DNA from: Gnetum montanum
Taxonomy: Eukaryota > Streptophyta > Gnetopsida > Gnetales > Gnetaceae
DNA: 64,000 bases
Direction: 5' to 3'
NCBI GenBank assembly: GCA_015680685.1
Contig: MNCI01003028.1
Location: forward strand, 4,093 to 68,092
Below are positions 23,914 through 35,556 of this stretch, in pieces. Both the position numbers and the translations under genes were made by a program. How positions within the stretch are numbered: position 1 is the first letter of the stretch; each line of letters starts with the position of its first letter. The notes under the pieces are model-generated. The model was given only the letters and a program-made list of their open reading frames with translations. It did no database searches and was not told where the DNA came from.

Positions 23914-24195
23914 AGGCATCAAAATATATGGTGGTCGACAAATACGTGGCTAAACCGCAAATGGCTAACGCTGATGCAGAAGAAGCGGGATAATGCCGTG
24001 TGGAATATACGTGTCCAATGCTGGCTCCTCTCATCCTCCGTCAAAATTCAAACCCAATCGGCTTTGCAGTTGGTCTCGGTGCTTCATTGCTGCACTTGTG
24101 CTATCCATTGCATTTGCATGGGGATGCAGTTAATTTCAAAAGCTAAAAACAGAATGCAACGATTTTGTGTCTGCCTTTCGACCTGTTCTTCCGTC
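23914..24195 (-). promoter_or_regulatory. Promoter region of the LTI65-like gene
   Basis: Directly upstream of the ATG at 23827 (minus). A TATA box (CATATATTTT, 23930-23921) lies about 95 bases before the start codon. An ABRE-type site ACGTGGC (23944-23950, plus-strand reading) lies about 15 bases beyond it. A second, ACGTGTCC (24009-24016), is about 80 bases from the TATA box. ABRE elements bind ABF/AREB bZIP factors and in pairs are the known basis of ABA induction of RD29B/LTI65, so the promoter supports the gene call. The inverted copy keeps the second ABRE, has AGGTGGC for the first, and carries a DRE core ACCGAC (23613-23618) that this copy lacks. Confidence 0.55.
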
Positions 24196-24247
24196 AAAAT
24201 CTTTGTTTGCTCCGCTAAATCCTTTGCACAGGCGTAAGGGCGGCCGC

Positions 24248-25415
24248 TAAATTTCATAACAAAACACAGACATGTAAACGTTGATTAGATTCAATGCACT
24301 GTTGCAATTCAAAAGCCTCAAGTGGGATGAAAGCATTATTTGCGGAAAAGCTTTCGGCCTTCATCAATTCTCAATATGTTTTCTTTTTCTTGCATCCATG
24401 ATATTCACACTGGATCTGTTGCAGGGAGTGCGCGGAGCTGTTTTTGCGAATGACGATAACGATCGACGACCACGAATACGTTGGTGAGCGGTAATGCGCA
24501 AGTGGCAATCAATGTCACCAAATATACAGGATGGTTGAATGTTGTGAGAAGCGGAAAAAATTGAGTAAGTCGTCTCGCCGCTTATTTAAAAGTCGCCATA
24601 AATAGGTTAACCTTAATGATTGTTCATAAAAATAGGGTTTTTACTATAAGTCTGGCTGATTTAACTTTATTTATTAAAAATAAGGTTTTGCTAAAAGTCG
24701 GACTGATTTAACTCAGGTCAGCCAAAAACTGATACGAGGGATTAGGATGTGAATTCGACATCCAACCTTGCTTGCGATGAACTTTTACCATGACTTGGTG
24801 TGAAAATTTCCCCCAAAAATGTTAAATTCAGGTAAATCTTTCTAATATAATATAATTCATATTCAAAATGCTAGAATCTCTTTCAAAGTGAAATATTTTT
24901 TGGCTTAAATATTATAGCTGTATTTCATTGAACTTTGAGCAAAATTTTCCACCGAGGTTTGATTTAAATTATTTATTCAACATCATACTTGCTCTTAGAA
25001 TTAAATTAGAAGACATATTTCTACCATAACTATATACAAGCAATACATAGGAAGGTTAAAAAAATACTAGCTTTTAGTTGTATTAAAAGTTGATTAGCTT
25101 CTATAGCACTAATAGAAAGAGTTAGGGCATTATCTTCATTGTGTTCATTATGTAGGCATTGAATTTGCAACAACTACACACAATGAGCAAAGAAATACTT
25201 GGATTGACATACTGCTTTATATGCTCTATTAGATTTTGTGTAGCAACTCATTCCTCAAGAAAAGTAGGCATATTAATAGTAAATTTTCTCAACAAAGCCA
25301 ACAAGAGAATCTAAAGCAAATGCCCTAGATGCATAAAGGCTACAACTAATGGTTGCACCTCTCATGAAGAAAATACATTCAATGATTTTACTTTCTCCCT
25401 TTTTAATTTGATCAT
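24248..25415. other. Upstream flank of the gene; no gene recognised
   Basis: A 68-codon open stretch (24281-24487, plus) has a hydrophobic middle but no resemblance I recognise and no supporting splice sites, so I leave it out. At 24627-24712 two copies of a block sharing AAAAATA(A/G)GGTTTT then AAGTC...CTGATTTAAC lie in tandem. 24740-25415 is AT-rich with nothing recognisable, ending at the left LTR of the outer retrotransposon. Confidence 0.4.
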
Positions 25416-26355
25416 TGATAAAAATAGTTTATGTGAGTGATGTGATATCGTATATTATAGCTTTACTTACGTCATCGTAGATATGATGTGGTGGGTCATG
25501 GTCCTCACTATAAATACCAACACATTGTCGCGTCAAAGGAACAACTTTGGTTCAACACTCAGGCAGATTCTTGCAAGTTTCTCTCTTGATTTACATTTAG
25601 CAATATAGTAAATGCCCACAGTGTGGTGTTAAGCAATTGTATGACGTCTTTATTCAAGTGAATTGTTTTTAGGCATAGTTTATGGCCAGAAATAAAGATT
25701 GAGATTGTTTCTCACCATTGTAGAATCCCACTTTGCTTACTTTGCTTGCTCTTAATTAACCTTTTTTTACAATTCAATATGTTTACTTTGATTAAGATGC
25801 TTATAATTTATAAGTACTTTACTTTTCCATTGTTCCTTAGTACAATGGTGTAAGTATGACTAGTTTCAAACGTATAAGTGTAATCATTTGGTAATCCTAA
25901 TAGTGTTATTGCTTAATTCACCCAGTAGCATAATACTTGGTAATCCTAGTAGTGTTATTGCTTGGTTCACCCAATAGTCTAATACTTGGTAATCCTAGTG
26001 ATGGTTGCATAAGCTCAAGACATGAATTGTAAACTAGGAACACATATTTAATTGCCTGTAGGCTAGAATAGTTTCTTTATTTGTACTACACTTAGACTTA
26101 GAATATATTACTCTATTTTAAATCATGTTCATACTTAGTCCTAATTTGAGCTAACAACATTAATAAATCATATGCCTCATCATGAGTTAAACCATACAAC
26201 TTGCACTTTACTAACTCAAAGTGAGAAGATAGTGATCACAAAATGAACCTCGACTATTAGTAAATCTACATTGGCCATCCATGAATTATGATCAAGTTGC
26301 ATGTGTGCACTCGTGATTTGTATAATGAAGTGTTAGAATACCTAACTACTCATCA
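25416..26355 (+). repeat. 5' LTR of the outer Athila-like element
   Basis: About 940 bp. It aligns with 57802-58680 through blocks such as GGTTGCATAAGCTCAAGA / GGTTGCATAAGCCCAAGA, TTTAAATCATGTTCA and AGTCCTAATTTGAGC. A short duplication (TAATCCTAGTAGTGTTATTG, in tandem at about 25890-25985) sits inside. The right edge is set by the primer site and may be off by a few bases. Confidence 0.8.
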
Positions 26356-26357
26356 TT

Positions 26358-26378
26358 AGCATCGTTGCCAAGGATGTG
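26358..26378 (+). other. Primer binding site, Athila type
   Basis: AGCATCGTTGCCAAGGATG follows the LTR after about two bases. It agrees with the tRNA-Asp-type site TGGCGCCGTTGCCGGGGA except for changes that are mostly C-to-T or G-to-A. Confidence 0.5.
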
Positions 26379-26494
26379 TCAATGTTCACTAAGTAGTCAA
26401 TTTTACAAAGTTCCTTATGTAAAGAGTCATCAAGCAAATCTTTCACTTAAACAAAGTTTTCCAAAGTACACACTTAAGGCCTTAAGCATCTAAT

Positions 26495-28010
26495 ATGGCT
26501 TCTACAACTAAAGAGAAATCACCACTTGCTAATGAAATTCATAAAATTCATGATACAAGATATGATGAAGAAGGCTAAAGTACATCTATGAAAAGTAGGA
26601 TTTCCTATGCTCACATTGACCCCATATTATCTTGATTTCACATTTTTCTTTCACTAAGATCAACAACTAAGGTGGAGAAATTTACAGGGTAACATCATTT
26701 TACCTCTAGAACATTCTATACCACCCATGCTACAAGCCATCCTCATAAGGTCAAACCTTAACCATGTACAAGAAGGGTAGCACATCACAAAGTACATGAC
26801 CAATAGAAGATCAAGTAAGAAGGGATGTTGCTATGGAGACAAGGCATGAGTTGGACAAAGGGAAGAAAGTACCACAAATTGTTGTCCTAGAGAAATGAAA
26901 GATATGTTCTACATAGAGAAATTTTATCAAACCCATGGATCTCAATCTCAGACACTGGTTATCCATATCAAAGACCCTATCAAAATACAATTACATTCAG
27001 CTCTTGTAGAAACACCCAGAGGAGATAAGGAAGACTCGACATTAAGAAGAAACTCAAGGCCTAGAACCTCCACTAAATCAAAAAGAAATAAATCAAGAAG
27101 TCATAGAAGGAGAACTAGCTGACACCGTTCTCTAACTTCTTCCTCTTCCTCCTCACACACCTTTAGAGAATATGACAAGAGATAAAAAAGAATGAGGGAT
27201 CATGATAAGCAAAGATAAAGGGATCCTTAGAGACATGAGCATCAAAGAAGACATCCTGATAAAGAAGAGGATAATTGTAAGAGAAGAGGAGAAAGGGAAC
27301 AATATGAAAGCAGAGAGTGTTATGAGAAGCAAAGGTGTTACTACTGTAGTATAGCTCATGAACTCAAAGATTATGAAGAACCTCTATTGACCATTCACAA
27401 TATGATCAACATCAAAGAAGTAGTATATATTCCAATGAGGCATGTAAGGGATAGTCATATCAAGCAACTAGACATGAATAATATTTCCAAGTTTGAAGGA
27501 AGATACAATATAGATCCACAACACCATCTTCAAGTCTTCCGTGATGGTTGTGCCCTACAAAACATTGAAAAAAATTGGTAGAAACTAAAGTTGTTTTCTA
27601 GAATACTCATAAAGGAAGCAGAGAATTGGTACAGATCCTTAGAACCAGAATCTATTCAAAGATGAAGTACCATGCTAGAGCTCTTTAATAACAAATATCA
27701 AACTTATTCCAAAGTGTTCAATTTGAGAAAACAAATTTAAGGATGGAAGTAAGGGACATATGAATCCATTGATGCAAAAATGGCTAGATACTATTGATTG
27801 TTACAAAGGTGCGAAGGCCATAAATTTTCTTAAAGGAAGCAACTACAACACATTGTTGATGGGCTACAAAACAAGATAAGAGAAACCCTTAGGGTATATA
27901 TCCAAGGCAGGTTTTTCAAGATGACAACTCCTCACATTTAGAGACTCATTGACTAAGTGAAAAAATAAGAAGAAAAGTTAAAAAAAAATTAGCTAAAGAA
28001 TATAATAGAG
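26495..28010 (+). pseudogene. Outer element gag remnant
   Basis: The likely start is ATG at 26495 (MASTTKEKSPLANEIHKIHD). At about 27030-27120 a Ser/Arg/Lys-rich stretch includes KSKRNKSRSHRRRTS. At about 27335-27385, CYYCSIAHELKDY resembles a CCHC knuckle with the last Cys replaced by Tyr. The capsid-like core follows: ISKFEGRYNIDPQHHLQVF (about 27480-27540), NWYRSLEP (about 27620), ESIDAKMARYY (about 27755-27790) and IVDGLQNKIRETLRVYIQGR. Stops interrupt it repeatedly. A knuckle before the capsid core is the reverse of the usual order. Confidence 0.6.
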
Positions 28011-29039
28011 ATTTCACCATCATAAAAAGGGATGTGAGAATATGTAAATCATAAGAAGAGAAAACCTTAGAGAATGTGATCCAATGAAAGAATCTACCTA
28101 TTTAGAAATTAGTTAATGACATAGCAACTAAGGTAGAGAAAATGTAGGATTCTATAGATGAGAAATTTTCCACAACATTGAAGACGGTAAAAGAGAGGAT
28201 TGAACAAGCCCTACACTAAAGAAAAGAGAAAAAGAAAAGAAGAGACAATGGATGAGAATAATACAGAAATAAAGAAAAGATTGTTGTAGTAGAGGAAGTA
28301 TTAGACTCTAGTTCGAAAGATGATGAAGGTCGTAAAGTGTGCCAATATGAACATCCTAAGGGATGTTGCCTTGTTATGGCTCACTTATAGGAGTCTAGGA
28401 CATATGTACTTAATTCAAAATTTGTCAAGAAATAAATGCCCAAAAGATTATCTTATCCACAAGGTAACTTCAGATAGCCCTATCAACAAACATACTATCC
28501 AAGTGGGGCACATCCTCAACCATAGGATAGCAGTGACAAGAACCACAAGCATGGGGGAATACCACTACTAAGGTAGCAATATCCATATATACAATGTGAT
28601 CCTTATGGATACTATGTTCAATGACCAATCTCTCTAGGGAATAATTTTGTCCATGCTTCATCTTACTACTATTCACTAGAATATTATTGACCCACTACTT
28701 CATGAATGGATACAAATTCTTACATCCCTTAACTAGCAAATGGTTCCTCACTTCAAACTCCTAACTTCCTACCACTAGTACCACCACTGGTTATGCAAGG
28801 AGAACTACCAACATGGTTGTAACAAAAGAGTGCTGTCAGGGTAGTAACCACACAAGAGGATGTAGTCACAAGTGAACTAAGATCCCAGAAGCATTCCTTT
28901 TTTAGAACAAGCCAAAAAATGTTCGAAGGATGGGGATTTCACCTAACTTTATCCCATTCATAGATGCTCCTTCAAATAATATTGTGCTTCCAAGACCTAT
29001 CGACAAGAAAGTTACTACTATCATGCTCACACAAATAAT

Positions 29040-29345
29040 TATACACTAGATCAAAGTAGGAATGTTTTCCAAGAAGAGAACATATCTTGGGAGTCTCTTA
29101 GTTTATCTTCAAATAGTAGGACATAAACTGTGCAAAGCTCTCTTAGATTTTGGATTAGGAGTAAGCCTAATATTACAAGATATGTACAAGGCATTAAACC
29201 TACCCCTTCTTAAGAAGAGAAACATCCAATTAGAGCTTGTAAACTGGTCTATTACTATTCCACTTGGACAAGTGAAAGATGTTATTACTACCATTAGTGG
29301 CTGATCCTATCCTGTTGACTTCTTAGGCATTCATGTGGGGAAAGA
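29040..29345 (+). pseudogene. Outer element aspartic protease remnant
   Basis: An 80-codon open stretch reads GHKLCKALLDFGLGVSLILQ, which fits the retroviral-type protease active site (L-x-D-x-G-A-S-x-x-L) with Phe for Ser/Thr and Leu for Ala. The catalytic Asp is present. FLGIHVGK follows after a stop. It lies between gag and reverse transcriptase as expected. Confidence 0.6.
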
Positions 29346-29949
29346 ATAAATGGAAATCTTTCATAATTATGAGAAGAGCATGGCTTTAGCATTGTAGATG
29401 CTAAGCTTGGAATTAGAGACTTGTACTTGGAAATCTCCAAGGAAGATGAAGCTAGAATCATTTAAAGCCATAGAGTTTCATGTATTGCATACAATGATAA
29501 TGGGTGCAATTGTGTGTAAAAAAATTGACCATAAAAGATAATACCATCACAACATGAAATGGATCTATAGAAGACATGCATGTACAAAAGTGCCTATATA
29601 TAGTAGCCATTCAACAAGAAGGCATCCAATGGTTGATAATTGAAGAGGATAATGAATCTAATATGTGCATAGAAATGATAAATAAAATTACAAGTGCCTA
29701 TGTGGAAGAAATTGATGAGTTAGAATAGTTGAAAAGACAACCTCCTCACATCAAATCACCTCAAGAGGAAGATATTTAATGGGAAAGATTAAAGATACAA
29801 GAAAGCTACAAACTAGAACCCTTAGAATTAAAAGCCCTACTAGATACACTTGAATATGCTTTTCTAAATAAAAAGAAATTAGTAATTATAAATGCCAAGC
29901 TTGAAAAAGAACAAAAGTGAAAATTACTAAAAGCAGTAAATAAATGGCC

Positions 29950-30740
29950 CACTACATTCGCATGGCCCTATGACAAGATTACTAGAATTGATCCATGCAT
30001 ATGCCAACATCACACCTATATAGATCCAACTATCAAACCATGCCACCAACCTTGAAGAAGGTTGAATCCAAAGCTTAAGGAAGTTATTAAGTAAGAGCTA
30101 GAAAAACTATTAAAGTAGGGTTCATCTACTTCAATAGTAGATAGTGAATGGGTTAGCCCATTAATCATTTTACCAAAGAAAGGTGGCAAGTGGAGGGTTT
30201 GTATTGATTTTATATTATTAAACATGGTGACATTCAAGAGCCATTTTACTCTATCATTTGTTGACCAAGTCCTAGATACTATAGAAAAACACTAGTATTA
30301 CAACTTTCTAGATGGATATAGTGGATACAATCAAATCCACATTGCACTAGAAGATTAAGAAAAGACTACATTTACTAGTCCATGGGGAACTTTTGCATAC
30401 AAGAAAATGTTCTTTGGCTTGTATAATGCACCCACTACATTCTAGAAACTTGTATTCAACATCGTTTAGAAGAAAAGTGGTAATTGAGTTGAAGTCTTTA
30501 TGGAAAACTTCTCAACATATGGGCTAGATTTTAAATAGGCCTTGAATCATTAATCTAAATCTCAACTTGAAAAAAGCCATTTAATGGTTCTAATGATATA
30601 GTTCTGGGGCATAAAGTATGTCACAAGGGAATAGAGGTAGATCTAGAGAAGATCAAAGTCATTCAAAATATCACTCAGAGACCACAAACTATCAAAGATG
30701 TTATAGAATTTCTTGGCCGTATAGGATACTATAGAAGATT
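29950..30740 (+). pseudogene. Outer element reverse transcriptase remnant
   Basis: RLNPKLKEVIK (about 30060-30092), SEWVSPLIILPKKGGKWRV (about 30143-30199), CIDFILLN, NFLDGYSGYNQIHIALED (about 30303-30356), TTFTSPWGTFAYKKMFFGL (about 30366-30422), YNAPTTF and GIKYVT (about 30609) are ordered Ty3/gypsy reverse transcriptase blocks. The RRLNP start is typical of the Athila/Tat branch. Stops sit at expected Gln positions. The catalytic Y-x-D-D block is not recognisable, so the enzyme is dead. Confidence 0.75.
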
Positions 30741-30749
30741 CATCAAAAA

Positions 30750-31302
30750 AATTTCATAGATTGTGAAACCATTGGTAGAATTAACTAAGAAAGATGCACC
30801 ATTTCTATAGATAGAATAATGTGAAAAAGCATTTGGGTCTTTAAAACAAAAACTAATCAAGACACTAATCCTTTGAGCTTTGAATTGGTCAAATCCTTTT
30901 TACATTATGATAGATGCTTCAAACTATACACTAGGAATAGTACTCACTCAAATAAATGAATGGAAAATACCTTATTATATACACTATGCTAGTTGAAGCA
31001 TCACTGAAGCACAACTCAACTACACCACAATAGAAAAGGAGCTAACGGCCATGATGTATGCATTTGAAAAATTTAGACATTATGTGCTTGAGTACCCTAT
31101 TTATGTCCACATAGATCATAGTGCCATCAGATTTCTAATGAATAATTCAGTAGTTAGTCCTAGATTGATAAAATGGCTAGTTATCCTACAAGAGTTTGAC
31201 ATTACCATGATCAATAAAAAAGGAATTGACAATGTAGTAGAAAATAATTTATTAAGACTAAGATGGAAAACCCAAGAGAATGATGAACTAGTATTAGATT
31301 AA
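30750..31302 (+). pseudogene. Outer element RNase H remnant
   Basis: TIEKELTAMMYAFEKFRHYV (about 31027-31086), followed by YVHIDHSAIRFLMNNSVVSP and RLIKWLVILQEFDITMINKK, is the conserved half of the gypsy RNase H. The upstream catalytic Asp region is frame-broken. The last 83 codons (31051-31302) are open, but there is no sign of separate use. Confidence 0.7.
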
Positions 31303-31479
31303 TTTCCTAATGAAAAATTATTCACCAAAACTACAATGGTTGAAGACTCAATAGAGAATTCATGGCTTATTACATAATGTATCTCACTAAACAAGAACTT
31401 CTTGTTGAATGGGATAAGAAACATAAGGAACAGTTCCTCCACAAAGTAAAAAGCTATATGAAAATAAATAGGAACCTTT

Positions 31480-32560
31480 ACAAGAAATACATTGATGGAT
31501 TAATAAGGTGGTGCATTCCAGAAGAGAGTTAACAAAGAGTCCTACAAGATGCACTTAAACAACCATGTGGTGGTCATTATGCAAAATGAAGGACAAAATT
31601 AAAATTAATGATGATAGGCTACTTTTGGCCTATCATATTTAGGGATGTGAATTAATTTGCACAGTCTTGTAAAAGATGTCAAAGAGATGAAGGGCTGATA
31701 GCCAAAAGTGAAGGACCACAACAATGAAAACAACCATTGAAACCTTTTGACATTTGGGTAATTGATTTTATTAGACCCATCACACCAATGTCAAATGAAA
31801 AGTCTTCCATCATAGTAATAATTGATTATTATACAAGTGGATAAAAGTAGTTGTAGTCAAGGATTACATAGCCAAAATAGCTACTCTTTTAATAACATGT
31901 AGTGAATAAATTTAAAGTACCACACATACTTATATCTAATAATGAGACTCATTTTATAGAAGCTACATTTAAAAAGCTAATGCAACAACTTGGGGTGAAT
32001 CACGAATTAACTACACCATACCATTCCTAAGAAAATGGTCAAGCAGAAGTGACTAACTAAGAGATCACAAGAATATTAACTAGAAGAGTTAGTCATTATA
32101 AGAAAGTTTGGAGAATGAAAATTAACCATGCTCTATGGGCATATAGATTGACCTAGAAACTTCCTAGAGGGTATTCTCCATATGAGCTAGTTTATGATAA
32201 ACTACCCAGATTATTGATTGAATTGAAACTCAATATCCTTTCTACCACTAGTACACTTGACCTTGATTTAAGCTTAGCTCAGAAAGAACACCTCTTGAAT
32301 CTTAATCTTCTAGATGAAAATTGGTTAGTAGCCCAAATGAGTAAAAAAATTCACAAAAAGTACTCTAAATGTACACATGATGCTAGAATAAGATAGGTGT
32401 TAATTAAGCTGGGTGATAAATTTTTCTACTATAATCCTAGCCATGTCCTATAAAAGGCTAACTTTCAAATATTATGGAAAGGACCCTACATCTTCCATGC
32501 TACAACTGATCTAGCACCTTGCAAATCTACCATCCAACAAACCAACAGAAACTAATCCTT
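31480..32560 (+). pseudogene. Outer element integrase remnant
   Basis: CGGHYAK (about 31566) and FAQSCKRCQRDEG (about 31657-31695) are the HHCC zinc finger. FDIWVIDFI (about 31746), SSIIVIIDYY, HILISNNETHFI (catalytic D-x-G-x-x-F region with Asp and Gly changed), LGVNHELTTPYHS and ENGQAEVTN (about 32035-32060) are the core. LWAYRLT and SPYELVY follow. A C-terminal stretch with ALIKLGD-like VLIKLGDKFFYYNPS and LWKGPYIF closes it. Many stops fall at Gln or Trp positions. Confidence 0.75.
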
Positions 32561-33248
32561 GTCAATATTCAATAAGTTAATTCATACCATGATTTCCCCT
32601 ACCCTCTTAAGGACTATACCCTATCCACTAAACTGTTTATCATCCATTCCATCTTCCAGGTATCCACTTCATCTAATAGTTGTTGTGATGTCAAATTTGA
32701 CACTTAGGCATGAGTTTTTCTTCTAACATTTTTTTTTACTCTTTACTTTTCACATTCCTTTATCAATTCTCACATTCTTTAATATCTTTTAAATTCTTTC
32801 TACATTTTCCCATTCTTATAATTTTTCTACAATTTTTCATCATCTTTTTTGTACTAATTTTTGGAATTTTTCTAATAAAGTGTAAGGAATAAAACAAGAT
32901 GTAGTCCCAATAATGTGAATTTAATCCTGTATTATTAAACCATTGAACGAATACTTATATATACTATGAGACTACATCATCCATCTACTAATTTCCAATA
33001 ATAAGAGGTTTTGACCATGGACATAATAATATTCTTTCCATAATAAACTAAAATAAACTTGTGATCATTATTCTTGGATAGAAAAGTGCAGAACTAGGTG
33101 GGAATGAAAAGGATGTGACATCAAGGGTATTTGTGGATTCTCTAAGGTTGCTATTAGAAGTCTTATCTTACCGTTAAGCTATATTATGTACTTAACATCA
33201 AATGAAAAATGGTAGTATGTCTAAAATAAGTTTTGCCTTACCATGCCA

Positions 33249-33463
33249 CTAGAAAGACATGTTACCCATGCTTGAAGGTAGTCCTCTCATAAGGTTGACA
33301 TAATAATAACATAATAAATGCAAAAAATAAATTTTTTTGGGGGTTCCACTAGAAAGACATGTTATCCATGCTTGTAGGTAGGTGAATTCTTAGAAATTTC
33401 AAGATTTATTGGACTTGCATTGGTTATAGGGCTAGAAAGACATATTACCCATTCTTGAAGGCA
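33249..33463 (+). repeat. Three-copy tandem repeat
   Basis: Units at 33249, 33349 and 33431 share CTAGAAAGACATGTTACCCA then TGCTTGAAGGTAG, with diverged spacers of about 60-70 bp. Confidence 0.65.
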
Positions 33464-34271
33464 CTCCTTTGTCCAATGGCCAAGTCTCCTTTAAAAGTAA
33501 ACTATGTTGTTAATAAATCTACTTCATTAAACTTTATTGTCAATTGTTAATACTTCTTATAATTGTGATAATCTTGTGGTTACTAGTTTTGGGATGATAT
33601 AGTGTGATGTCACTAGTTAATAGTATGGACTAGGTTTGGATCTTGGATGGAAGGGCTATTGATCACTTTAACCATATATTACACCTAGAATTCACCATTC
33701 CTATGGTAAGATACCTCTCACCTTAATTTCTGCATTCCCTTTCTACTCCCATTTTACTTCACTCTTATATACAATCATATTCTAACAGTTTTGTATAACA
33801 TAGTGTTAGTTTCTCATTTCGGTGATACTAATAAGTGTATTTTGAAAGACAAGTATGTTTAACATTCAACCCCTTAAGTGCTTACAAATACTTGTGGATG
33901 TGGTTATACAAGGACACTAAGGACTAGAGCATGCTTTTGGGAGGATCCACTTGTATAACTTTTATGTTTCATACTTCTTGATCAATTCCACATCATCTTG
34001 TGCCTATGGAACATTTAAACCATAATTTTTATTTTCCCATAGACTCATAATTGATCTTACTTATAGCAATATCTATAACCCATCTTCTATATACCTCATG
34101 AATTTACTTTGCTAAATATTCCTTCTTTCACAAACTTTTATTGAAACATTTTCATATTTTGAGCATCATCTATGATCAACAACCCTTTAGACTACATCTA
34201 CATCTTCCAAATTATTCATTAAATTCAATTTTTCCATCAAAAATTACTCAAAATTCAAAAAATTTTCAAGG

Positions 34272-34323
34272 TGACACTGTAGCTACGATGTATTAGGCCC
34301 TAATACATCATAGCTATGTGTCA
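34272..34323. repeat. Near-perfect inverted repeat (hairpin)
   Basis: Arms of about 25 bases with a one-base centre: the left reads TGACACTGTAGCTACGATGT then ATTAGG, the right CCTAATACATCATAGCTATG then TGTCA. One mismatch and one small bulge by eye. Confidence 0.7.
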
Positions 34324-35556
34324 TATCTACAATGTTGCCAATAAAAAATTCTATATATATATGTGCTAGAGTTAGCCAATTTTTTATTTTACACATTTCA
34401 AGCAAGGGAAGTTCATGCTATTTTTGTGACCACTTGATGTCTAAACTTCCAAACTTCCTCATTGTAGCTCCAATTTGCATGATTCTTAAACCTTCTTGAT
34501 CACGAGGTGATTGACTTAGTCATGGGGGAGAGCACTACACATAGTTTGTGCAAGTTGAGAAAAATTTTTCTAATGCCAAGAAGAGTACATAAAAGGTAAG
34601 AATAATAATAATCAATTAATTCTTAATTAAATAATTGAATAAAAGCTAATAGACTTAACCAATTTTTATAACTATTCATGCAAATACATAATAAAGAAGA
34701 GAATAACAATCGTAAGAGTCCATAACAATCAAAAGATATAATAAATAAGGGTTTCTTTTTGAAATTTTTCTAACTTTATAATCATGATAAGAGCTATAAA
34801 TCAATAATAAGGATAACATTTTTCATCAAATCTAAGAACCCTAGAGAGGACTATGAACCATTAGAAACCTATTTGAAATTCTTGGGTAATCTCAAACAAA
34901 TCCTTTATGATTGTAAATGGCTCCTATAAGACCCATAACAAAAGGACCATAACAATAAAGAGGGAAAAGACCCAAAGGAGACAAGCTAGAGAATAGACGC
35001 TACAAGTAGAGTAAGATGCTCAATCCTTTAGAATCCATCAGCAAACACCTGCAATAGAACACTCTGCACAAGTTGAGGTTGAAGCACTACTAGCTCTAGA
35101 GTAAGAAAAACACTTCACACTATCAGCTAAATGCCTCCAAGCTATTTAGGAGAAATCAATCATGACCATAGCCATTGTGGAACTCAACTTTAGACTATTC
35201 TTGGAGTTTGTGCCTACTAATTTCTAAGAGCAACTCCAAGCCTCTCCTCTATGGCCAACTCTATCATGTAGTGGGGAATGGTACTTAGGAGAAGTATACT
35301 AGTTTTGGAAAAATAAATGGGATGATTCCATAGTTAAGATTGAAGGATTCATAGTGCCTTATTTAGTGGAAGAAATCATAAAGATACTAAATATTCCCAA
35401 CATCAAACTAGATATTACATAGATATCTACAAGATTTGACAAAAATGCAAAGACGTTGTGGCTACAAAGGGCCTATGACATAGAAAATAAAGAATATAGT
35501 GAGTTATTTACTGAAGAGAAAATATATTTCAAAATCAAGACTTATCATATTTTCTT

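Larger units (their letters stand above)
32561..35556 (+). other. Post-integrase region of the outer element, left part
   Basis: A Phe/Ile/Leu-rich 60-codon open stretch (32710-32892) is a low-complexity T-rich translation, not a convincing membrane protein. Three copies of CTAGAAAGACATGTTACCCA lie at 33249-33463. A near-perfect hairpin is at 34272-34323. From about 34850 to 35556 a stop-broken plus-strand frame (ending KIYFKIKTYHIF) continues in the same phase after the nested element at 55474, so this is the left half of the third ORF. I cannot name it. Confidence 0.5.

Noticed and set aside
23384-24237. Two similar open frames of about 74 shared codons on opposite strands as a duplicated small gene
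   Set aside because: They are the two copies of the inverted promoter duplication read through; the true exon frames of the adjacent gene do not use them.
24240-24247. NotI site GCGGCCGC near the inverted duplication, possibly a cloning-vector junction
   Set aside because: No vector or linker sequence surrounds it and the flanks are AT-rich plant-like DNA; one chance site is plausible.
24281-24487. Plus-strand small secreted protein upstream of the stress gene
   Set aside because: It has a hydrophobic middle but no clear signal peptide structure, no family, and no supporting promoter or splice sites.
32710-32892. Hydrophobic 60-codon frame as a membrane protein or env segment
   Set aside because: It is a translation of a T-rich tract with very low complexity and no start or family context.
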